From NCBI GenBank assembly GCA_003455945.1, contig DMPQ01000486.1:16669-24403 (forward strand): DNA of 7,735 nucleotides. Reading direction: 5' to 3'. This DNA comes from Planctomycetaceae bacterium (GTDB taxonomy: Bacteria > Planctomycetota > Planctomycetia > Pirellulales > Pirellulaceae). A model generated the notes under the pieces. The model saw only the letters and a list, made by a program, of their open reading frames with translations. It was not told the origin of the DNA and ran no database searches. This document shows positions 1 to 5,382 of this stretch, in pieces. Numbering within the stretch: position 1 is the stretch's first letter; every line of letters starts with the position of its first letter. The position numbers and the translations under genes were made by a program.

Positions 1-608
1 GTGATCGACGATTTCCGTTCGCGACCTGGACCGGCTACGGCGATCCGAACATCGGCTACGTCGCCGCGCTCGGGCACCTGGTCAACTGGTGGCATTATCG
101 CCGGACCGAAACGACGATCGAACAGATCTATCTGCACGGCATGACCGACAGCGCCGATCCTCGACGCGCCATCATGCCGATCGCCTGGTCATGGATCGTT
201 CCGCCCGAACTGCAGATGCCCGACGATCGCCTCTCGCCCAACGGGAGTGCCGGTCGGCACGACCGGCCGACCTACGATCCGACCCAGCGGGCCTATCTCG
301 TGCCGCGGGCGAACGCAGGACCCGAAGCGATTCGTTTTGCGCTCGACGCGATCTACGACGACGAGCACCTGCACGGGACCATGTGGCTCGCCAACCCGGC
401 GATCGTCGTTCCCGAATGGAACGACGATCGGACGCCGATCGACCTGGAGCTCGACGGCGAGCGTCTGATCGAGGGGAAGGACTTCCGTCGCGGCTACGAG
501 AAGGACGCGTCCGGAACGTCGCTGGTCCTCTGGATCGACCGAGTCATCGATCTCAACGACTCGGATGAGCATCGCATCGAGATCGAGATCGCTCCGCATC
601 GGGATTGA
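1..608 (+). CDS. Partial protein of unknown function (C-terminal 201 residues)
   Basis: The frame is open from base 3 to a TGA at 606-608, and the true start lies left of the window. I do not recognise the family. The visible N-terminal part is rich in aromatic residues (WTGYGDPNIGY, then LVNWWHYRR), followed by IMPIAWSWIVPPELQM. The last third alternates acidic and hydrophobic residues, as in a beta-rich domain (PIDLELDGERL, SLVLWIDRVIDL, HRIEIEIAPHRD). No membrane segment is visible. The first in-window ATG, at 141, falls inside continuous well-composed protein, so it is unlikely to be the start. A secreted or periplasmic protein with a C-terminal beta-sandwich is possible, but this is inference. 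It is the only plus-strand gene here and converges on the small membrane protein. Confidence 0.72.
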   Translation, partial: DRRFPFATWTGYGDPNIGYVAALGHLVNWWHYRRTETTIEQIYLHGMTDSADPRRAIMPIAWSWIVPPELQMPDDRLSPNGSAGRHDRPTYDPTQRAYLVPRANAGPEAIRFALDAIYDDEHLHGTMWLANPAIVVPEWNDDRTPIDLELDGERLIEGKDFRRGYEKDASGTSLVLWIDRVIDLNDSDEHRIEIEIAPHRD

Positions 609-704
609 ACGCCGAAGTCGGTCCGGCCTCGTCGTTCGGTCGGTAGGCTCCGCTTTTCTCTCGCCAACGACGACCGACTCGAACTCGTCCGAACGAGACC
701 GCGT

Positions 705-1169
705 TCAGATCGGGGCGAACGCCAGCTGAGGATGAGGAGCCGGATCGCTTCGGTCCGAGTTCGCTGCGGAGACTTCGGGAGTCGACGTATCGGTCTGGCG
801 CCTGCCGAACATGCGACGATCGATCCGGTAGACGAGCCACGCGGTCGCCAGGCCGACCGGAAAGGCGACATACCCCTTGGCCAGGATGAACACGAAGCCG
901 GCGGGCGGGGCGGCGAGCGATGCCCCCAGCAGCGGCGACAACGCTCCGAACCAGAGCCAGGTCGACACGCTTCGACCTCGCAGGAAGAACGCCGCGCTGC
1001 ACCAGAGAATGATGCTGGCGACGATGACGTAGTTCGTCCAGAACTCGCCGAACAACGGCACGTACGGGGAACCGGCATACATCAGAGCCAGGCCGAACCA
1101 GCCCATCCCGGCCGCGACCAGAGCGACGAGCGGAAAGCGAGCCAAACGAACGAGGAGCCGAGGGGACAT
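705..1169 (-). CDS. Small multi-pass membrane protein of unknown function
   Basis: This is a 154-residue protein with about four hydrophobic segments, near residues 13-31 (LVALVAAGMGWFGLALM), 46-63 (TNYVIVASIILWCSAAFFL), 70-88 and 91-114 (GFVFILAKGYVAFPVGLATAW). Arginine-rich stretches (LRGR; YRIDRRMFGRR) flank them, followed by a polar Ser/Asp/Pro-rich tail of about 30 residues. An in-frame start also exists at 1205, but I chose 1169. There the ATG is preceded by a perfect GGAGG seven bases upstream, and the extra 12 residues look like leader sequence. No enzymatic motif is visible and I cannot assign a family. It follows the flavoprotein gene by 140 bases, with a hairpin in between, so it is probably a separate transcript. 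It lies in the inner membrane by its composition. Confidence 0.75.
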   Translation of the reverse strand: MSPRLLVRLARFPLVALVAAGMGWFGLALMYAGSPYVPLFGEFWTNYVIVASIILWCSAAFFLRGRSVSTWLWFGALSPLLGASLAAPPAGFVFILAKGYVAFPVGLATAWLVYRIDRRMFGRRQTDTSTPEVSAANSDRSDPAPHPQLAFAPI

Positions 1170-1176
1170 GATCGAT

Positions 1177-1181
1177 CCTCC
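1177..1181 (-). promoter_or_regulatory. Shine-Dalgarno site deciding the membrane-protein start
   Basis: The minus strand reads GGAGG here, with seven bases before the ATG ending at 1167. This is the best ribosome binding site in the window and favours the 154-residue protein over a start at 1205. Confidence 0.75.
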
Positions 1182-1203
1182 GAGGGTGCGCATCACCGAC
1201 CCC

Positions 1204-1231
1204 AAGCGGACCGCGAGCCCCTCGTCCGCTT
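1204..1231 (-). terminator. Candidate U-less hairpin downstream of the flavoprotein gene
   Basis: AAGCGGAC at 1204-1211 and GTCCGCTT at 1224-1231 are perfect 8-base inverted repeats around a 12-base loop, about 80 bases past the flavoprotein stop. No T-run follows on the minus strand. A terminator role is inferred from position. It could equally be a leader structure for the membrane-protein transcript, whose start is 35 bases further on. Confidence 0.4.
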
Positions 1232-1309
1232 AACGCCCCTCCCCCTCCGCAGCGACGGGAATTCGATTCGATCGCGGTCGAGCGCGTGCGAGCGCAACAC
1301 CGAATCGGC

Positions 1310-2566
1310 TCAGGCCGCTGCAGCCCCTCGCAGTTCCGCGAGCAGGCTTTCGGCCGCCGCGCGACCGCTCGCCAGCGCTCCCTGGATCGACGGCGCCCGA
1401 CGATGGTCGCCGCAGCAGTACAGTCCCTCCGCCAGACGCGGCGATCCCGGCGCGTCGGAACCGGCGCGTTTCAGAGGGACTGCCCGAGGAATCGTCTGTT
1501 TCGCGAGCAGTCTCCAGCGGTCGACCTGATCGCCGAACCAGGCGCGAGCCTGATCGAGAGCCCGCGACCGGACCTCGTCCGCTCGACCCGGCCCGACGGT
1601 CGAGAGACTTACCAGCGACTCGCCCTGAGGGGCGTAGCTTCGAGCGACGTTGCTCGGAACGCACAGATGATTGATCGGGCCTCGCCCCGTCCCGTCGAGC
1701 ATCAGCCAAGCGCCGGCGAACGGTGGCTCGGGAGCGGCATACTGCAGGCAGCAGGTCGAGCCGAACTCGGGAGCGGCGACGAACGACGGCAAGAGTCGGT
1801 GAGCAGCGAAGCCGTCGACCGCGACGACGATCGCTCGCGCGTCGAGACGCTCGCCCGCTCCGGTCAGCAGCTGCCCCGGTGCGATCTCGGCGATGTCGGT
1901 CGACAGGCGAAGCCGCTCGGCGCCGAGCGGTTCGGCCATCTGTTCCGCGATCGCCTGCATGCCGTCGGCCGGCAGCGCCGCATCGCCGGTCGCGAACATC
2001 CGAAAGGTGAAGTCGAAGAATCGGCGACTCGATCCCAGCGACGACTCGAGAAAGACTCCGGCGAACCAGGGACGAAAGAACCGCTCGATCATGTCGCTCG
2101 AGAACCCGCACACGCGACTCAGGTACTCGGCGGTCGGCAGATCGGGTTGCCGCTCGAGTTCGTCGACCGAGACGCGAGTCACACGGCGCCGCAACCGAGC
2201 CAGACGCCATCGGTCGGCCAGCGTACCGATTCCGTTGAAGCAGGTGCTCAGCACGCTGCCCGGGGATCGCCACGGATCGACCATGCGAACGGTTCGCGAG
2301 TCGGTTCGGATCAGAGCGCCGGGCTCGAACCGTTGCAGGTCCAGGCGACGGTAGTCGAGCTGCGCGATCGCTTCGGGATAGGCGGTCTGAAGGACCTGGA
2401 ACCCGTGGTCGACTCGAAAGCCGTCGATCAGATCGGTCCGAACGCGGCCGCCGACTCGGGCGTCCCGTTCGACGACGACGACGTCGATCCCGCGAGCGAG
2501 CAGCGTGCGTGCGCAGGAGAGGCCGGCGAGGCCGGCACCGACGATCACCACCGGTCGATTGCTCAT
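1310..2566 (-). CDS. FAD-dependent oxidoreductase, amine oxidase / phytoene desaturase-like
   Basis: This 418-residue flavoprotein belongs to the broad superfamily of protoporphyrinogen oxidase, monoamine oxidase and carotenoid desaturases. Its N-terminal Rossmann fold shows VIVGAGLAG (GxGxxG at residues 10-15), with an acidic E33 that should bind the FAD ribose. The GG motif RVGGRVRT follows at 38-44, then DHGFQVLQ at 53-60. The middle has FFRPWFAGVFLE (163-174) and a GMQAIAEQMA stretch (202-211). The C-terminal FAD motif is GLYCCGDHRRAPSIQGALASG (381-401). The length is complete and no signal peptide or membrane span is seen. The substrate cannot be read from the sequence. Related proteins are common in cyanobacteria, planctomycetes and plants and are mostly uncharacterised. 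The start at 2566 places the GxGxxG motif as expected near the N-terminus, although the ribosome binding site is weak. No carotenoid or haem gene lies nearby, so the pathway is unknown. Confidence 0.9.
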   Translation of the reverse strand: MSNRPVVIVGAGLAGLSCARTLLARGIDVVVVERDARVGGRVRTDLIDGFRVDHGFQVLQTAYPEAIAQLDYRRLDLQRFEPGALIRTDSRTVRMVDPWRSPGSVLSTCFNGIGTLADRWRLARLRRRVTRVSVDELERQPDLPTAEYLSRVCGFSSDMIERFFRPWFAGVFLESSLGSSRRFFDFTFRMFATGDAALPADGMQAIAEQMAEPLGAERLRLSTDIAEIAPGQLLTGAGERLDARAIVVAVDGFAAHRLLPSFVAAPEFGSTCCLQYAAPEPPFAGAWLMLDGTGRGPINHLCVPSNVARSYAPQGESLVSLSTVGPGRADEVRSRALDQARAWFGDQVDRWRLLAKQTIPRAVPLKRAGSDAPGSPRLAEGLYCCGDHRRAPSIQGALASGRAAAESLLAELRGAAAA

Positions 2567-2644
2567 GGTCGTCTCGCGAGAATCGCGTTCGTTCGAGAGC
2601 CGTAGCGAAGCGGACGAAAGGGAGTGCGTCGGCCGGTCGCCGTT

Positions 2645-2673
2645 CGGACGGCGGATCGTCCATCCGCCGTTCG
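2645..2673 (-). terminator. Strong U-less hairpin just after the SDR gene
   Basis: CGGACGGCGGAT at 2645-2656 pairs with ATCCGCCGTTCG at 2662-2673. The 12-pair stem contains one G-T wobble and closes a 5-base loop. It starts four bases after the SDR stop codon. No T-run follows on the minus strand, so this is not a textbook intrinsic terminator. Its position and stability make a terminator or an mRNA 3'-end stabiliser likely. Confidence 0.55.
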
Positions 2674-2677
2674 CACG

Positions 2678-3409
2678 CTACCGACGAGCGAGTACGTGGC
2701 CGAGACCGCCGTCGATGCCGAAGACCTGGCCGGTCACCCAGTCGTTCTGCGGATCGACCAGCCACTGGACGAGCGACGCGACCTGATCGGGATCGCCCAG
2801 ACGCTTCAGGGCGTGCATCGATTCGGAGGCGGCGGCCGAAGCGGGATTCTGCCAGATCCGCTTGGTCATCTCGGTCCGGACCAGACCGGGGCTGACGACG
2901 TTGAAGCGGAGATCGTTGCCGGCGTAAGTGGCGGCCGCGGAGCGTGCGAGTCCGATGACGCCCGCCTTGGCCGCCGCGATCGCCTCATGATTCTGGATGC
3001 CGATCTCGGCGGCGGCACTGGCGAAGAGGACGATCGAGCCCCCCGTGGAGCGCAGCAGCTTGCCGGCGGCGCGAACTGCCGCGAACGAGGTGAAGAGGTT
3101 CGTCTCGAGCGTCTCGCGGAACTCCTCGTCCGACGTCGCATGAGCCCCCTTCAGCAGCACCGAGCCGATGGCGTTGACGATACCGCCGAGCTGCAGGCCG
3201 CTCGCGATCCGTCGCTCGAGAGCCGCTTCGAGATCGGCGCTGCTGCGGAAGTCGACCGTCTCCATCGGCTGATCGAGTTCGGCGGCGAGCGGTGCAAGTC
3301 GCTCGGCGTCACGCCCGACGAGAAGAACGGGACGCCCGGCCGCGACCAGCCGCCGCGCAACGGCGCTGCCGATGGTCCCCGAGGCGCCGAGAATCGCGAT
3401 GCCGTTCAT
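2678..3409 (-). CDS. Short-chain dehydrogenase/reductase with atypical active site
   Basis: This 243-residue protein has the full classical SDR fold length. The nucleotide motif is GASGTIG at residues 8-14. V31-G32-R33 after the second strand suggests a preference for NADP(H). VNAIG (78-82) stands where NNAG is usual, and the structural Asn is N104 in LETNLF. The catalytic Ser is S131, the Lys is K148, SPG is at 173-175, and GIDGG at 231-235 near the C-terminus. The position that should hold the catalytic Tyr (four before the Lys, thirteen after the Ser) is I144, in NHEAIAAAK. His141 is the nearest protonatable side chain. The protein may therefore use a different proton donor, or have lost ordinary carbonyl reductase activity. 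The substrate is unknown. I chose the start at 3409 because the fold begins right after it (MNGIAILGASG). The in-frame extension to 3520 is low-complexity and carries no motif. The next gene downstream, after a hairpin, is the flavoprotein. Confidence 0.9.
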   Translation of the reverse strand: MNGIAILGASGTIGSAVARRLVAAGRPVLLVGRDAERLAPLAAELDQPMETVDFRSSADLEAALERRIASGLQLGGIVNAIGSVLLKGAHATSDEEFRETLETNLFTSFAAVRAAGKLLRSTGGSIVLFASAAAEIGIQNHEAIAAAKAGVIGLARSAAATYAGNDLRFNVVSPGLVRTEMTKRIWQNPASAAASESMHALKRLGDPDQVASLVQWLVDPQNDWVTGQVFGIDGGLGHVLARR

Positions 3410-3504
3410 GGTCGAGGTCCGACGATCGGAGGAAGCGAGCGGAAGCGGGAACGGCGTTCCGAGACGAAATCGTTCGAAACACCGGTCTCCTACCGTTGGC
3501 CGGT

Positions 3505-3535
3505 CCGGAGCGGTTGCCAAGGGGGACCGCTCCGG
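3505..3535 (-). terminator. Candidate U-less terminator hairpin after isocitrate dehydrogenase
   Basis: CCGGAGCGGT at 3505-3514 and ACCGCTCCGG at 3526-3535 are perfect 10-base inverted repeats around an 11-base loop. They lie about 80 bases after the isocitrate dehydrogenase stop and about 95 bases before the SDR start. No T-run follows on either strand. The position between two genes on the same strand fits a terminator or a bounded leader element. Confidence 0.5.
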
Positions 3536-3616
3536 TCGTCCCGACCGCCGTTCGCGAAACCGGAATCGTCCCCCTCCGCCCCATCGGAAATCGTCCGCTC
3601 GGGACCGCTCGGTGCG

Positions 3617-5053
3617 CTATTCCCCCTGCCCCAACGAGAAGCCGGGCGAGCCGTCGAAGGTGTAGAGGTTCTCGGTCTTGATGACGCGCAGGCCGGCCTG
3701 GTCGATTCGCTGCAGCAGTTCGATGACCCGTGCGTAAGGGATCTCGTCCGCCTCGGCCTTGAAGCGACAACGCCAATGGTCGGTCCGGAAGGTTTCGGGA
3801 AGGCCGTCGGGGTAGACCTTGACCCCTCGGTTGGTGATCAGCCCCAGGCGCAGCGTGTCGGTCGACGCCCGGTGCAGATGCTCCGCCAGCACGTTCGGGT
3901 CTCGCCCTTCCTGGTCCCAGCCGAGAAAGACGTCGACGCCGACCAGTCGTTGCTCGGTCGGCGTCGTGCGATAGCTGACCTGAATCGGACGCGTCGTCCG
4001 GTAGCGGACCGGTTCGAGCACTCGCGGCTCGCTTCCCAGTCGCTCGATGATCGCTTCGGCGAAGTCGTCGGTACCGACCTTGCGCGAGCTGATCGCTTCG
4101 CGATGGACGTCGGGGGTATGGATGCCGTCTTCGAGAGTACGGAGCCAGGCGTTCTTGATGACCGAGGCCTGCTCCGAAAGGCCGACGTGAACGAGCAACT
4201 GAGTCGCGGCGATCAGCAGGCCGGACGGATTGGCGATCCCGCGTCCGGCGATGTCGGGAGCCGAGCCGTGTACCGCCTCGAACATCGACACCTGTTCGCC
4301 GACGTTGGCGGACGAGGCGAAGCCGACCGAGCCGGCGATCTGGGCGGCGATGTCCGAGAGGATGTCGCCGTACAGGTTGAGCGTGACGATGACGTCGAAG
4401 ATCTCGGGGCTGGCGGCCAGTCGCGCCGCTCCGATGTCGATGATGAAATGGTTCGCCTCGATCTCGGGATACTCCGCCGCGACCTCGTCGAACACCTGAT
4501 GAAACAGACCGTCGGTCTGCTTCATGATGTTGTCCTTGGTCATGCACGAGACCTTGCGGCGACCGTAGGCGCGAGCGTACTCGAACGCGTAGCGGATGAT
4601 CTTCTCGCAGCCGGGGCGAGTCACCAGCTTCAGGACCTGCCGGACTTCGGGGGTCTGTCGGTGTTCGATGCCGGCGTACAGGTCTTCCTCGTTCTCGCGG
4701 ACGATGACCAGGTTCATGCCGGGATGCGGCGAGGCGACAAACGGGGCGTAGGCCTTGCAGGGACGGACGTTGGCGAACAGGTTGAGCGCCTTGCGGATGG
4801 TGACGTTGACGCTCTTGAAGCCCTTCCCCTGCGGCGTCGTGATCGGCCCCTTGAGGAGCACGCCGTGACGGCGGATCGCTCCCCAGGCATCGGCCGGAAC
4901 GCCGGAGGTGTTTCCCTGTTCGTAGATCGCCTGTCCGACCCGAATCGGCTCCCATTCGATCGGCGCTTCGGCCGCGCGGATGATCTTCAGGACCGCGCGA
5001 GTGATCTCGGGACCGACTCCGTCTCCCTCCGCCACGACGACGCGCACGCTCAT
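3617..5053 (-). CDS. icd: Isocitrate dehydrogenase, Thermus-type, predicted NAD-dependent
   Basis: This 478-residue cytoplasmic enzyme would oxidatively decarboxylate isocitrate to 2-oxoglutarate in the TCA cycle. Isocitrate-binding residues are present: S81 and N83 (KSVNVTIRK), R87, R97, R119 in VRENEEDLYAG, Y126, and K173 in TKDNIMK. The metal-binding aspartates are D206, D230 and D234 (LYGDILSD). The coenzyme loop reads HGSAPDIAG (262-270). D267-I268 sit where NADP enzymes have Lys-Tyr (E. coli K344/Y345), and the NADP-type downstream Tyr appears to be Ser322. These features predict NAD use. After about residue 365 there is a C-terminal domain like that of Thermus IDH (VGVDVFLG, ITNRGVKVYP, DHWRCRF, FDGSPGFSLGQGE), absent from the roughly 416-residue E. 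coli enzyme. Start 5053 fits the beta-strand onset (MSVRVVVAEGDGVGPE) and a GAGGGG site upstream. A homoisocitrate or isopropylmalate dehydrogenase is less likely given the KSxNVTxRK signature and the extra domain. Confidence 0.93.
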   Translation of the reverse strand: MSVRVVVAEGDGVGPEITRAVLKIIRAAEAPIEWEPIRVGQAIYEQGNTSGVPADAWGAIRRHGVLLKGPITTPQGKGFKSVNVTIRKALNLFANVRPCKAYAPFVASPHPGMNLVIVRENEEDLYAGIEHRQTPEVRQVLKLVTRPGCEKIIRYAFEYARAYGRRKVSCMTKDNIMKQTDGLFHQVFDEVAAEYPEIEANHFIIDIGAARLAASPEIFDVIVTLNLYGDILSDIAAQIAGSVGFASSANVGEQVSMFEAVHGSAPDIAGRGIANPSGLLIAATQLLVHVGLSEQASVIKNAWLRTLEDGIHTPDVHREAISSRKVGTDDFAEAIIERLGSEPRVLEPVRYRTTRPIQVSYRTTPTEQRLVGVDVFLGWDQEGRDPNVLAEHLHRASTDTLRLGLITNRGVKVYPDGLPETFRTDHWRCRFKAEADEIPYARVIELLQRIDQAGLRVIKTENLYTFDGSPGFSLGQGE

Positions 5054-5056
5054 GGA

Positions 5057-5062
5057 CCCCTC
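5057..5062 (-). promoter_or_regulatory. Ribosome binding site of icd
   Basis: The minus strand reads GAGGGG three bases before the ATG at 5053. The spacing is tight, but it is the only purine-rich site near the start that best fits the family. Confidence 0.5.
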
Positions 5063-5090
5063 GTTCGATACGCAGTTCCGGAACGCCCTC

Positions 5091-5109
5091 GACCGACCGG
5101 CTGTCGGTC
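5091..5109. repeat. 7-base inverted repeat in the icd leader
   Basis: GACCGAC at 5091-5097 and GTCGGTC at 5103-5109 form a perfect stem around a 5-base loop, 37 bases upstream of the icd ATG. It could be an operator or an mRNA leader hairpin. In such a GC-rich sequence a chance origin is also possible. Confidence 0.35.
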
Positions 5110-5292
5110 AACGTGCGCCCATTGAAGCACGAAACGAATGTCGTAGAAAGGGGGTGTCCGGGATCGCCGGCTGCGGTCGGCATCACGGGCTGCGGATGTT
5201 GAGGGGACCGGAATCGAGTTCGGACCGCTCGTCGTCGCGATCGGTCCTTCGGGCGTTCCGTCGGTTGTTCTCGCGAATCCTCGCTTCGTTCT

Positions 5293-5319
5293 TCGGTCTC
5301 GTCAGGCAGGACGAGCCGA
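5293..5319 (-). terminator. Candidate U-less terminator after the 584-residue protein gene
   Basis: TCGG (5293-5296) plus CTCGTC (5298-5303) pairs with GACGAG (5310-5315) plus CCGA (5316-5319). This gives ten pairs with a single bulged T at 5297 and a 6-base loop. It lies about 63 bases past the stop codon. No T-run follows on the minus strand, so the assignment rests on position and stem strength. Confidence 0.42.
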
Positions 5320-5382
5320 GTGGAGCGCCGACCTCATCGCCAGGATGCTCCCGATACATCGCGGGAAACCGGTTCCGTGGCG

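Larger units (their letters stand above)
5054..5382. other. 329-base intergenic region upstream of icd
   Basis: No gene that I believe lies here. It must hold the icd promoter and the 3' end of the 584-residue protein's transcript, unless the two are cotranscribed. I find no -35/-10 pair good enough to call. It contains three inverted repeats: 5091-5109, GGACCG/CGGTCC at 5222-5247, and the bulged hairpin at 5293-5319. A 100-codon Arg/Asp-rich frame at 5183-5485 on the minus strand looks like chance. Confidence 0.5.

Noticed and set aside
609..704. Possible bidirectional terminator between the converging genes
   Set aside because: Only a 5-base stem (CTCGT/ACGAG at 684-697) and loosely spaced repeats are present, with a short TTTT at 654-657. 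This is too weak to call.
1230..2765. 511-codon minus-strand frame over the flavoprotein gene
   Set aside because: The protein is extremely Arg/Ser-rich. The other phase shows every FAD-binding motif of a real flavoprotein.
3410..3520. 37-residue N-terminal extension of the SDR
   Set aside because: It contains no targeting signal or motif, and the SDR fold starts exactly at the internal ATG at 3409.
2624..5125. 833-codon open frame on the plus strand, antisense to the SDR and icd genes
   Set aside because: It lies opposite two well-recognised genes, crosses their intergenic gap and has no recognisable domain. Long open antisense frames are expected in GC-rich coding DNA.
5110..5150. Promoter-like TTTCTA / TTCAAT pair upstream of icd
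   Set aside because: It matches the -35 and -10 consensus poorly, and such pairs arise by chance. No promoter is called.
3309..5186. 625-codon minus-strand frame overlapping icd in another phase
   Set aside because: Its product is dominated by Arg, Ser, Gly and Pro and matches nothing. The overlapping frame is clearly isocitrate dehydrogenase.
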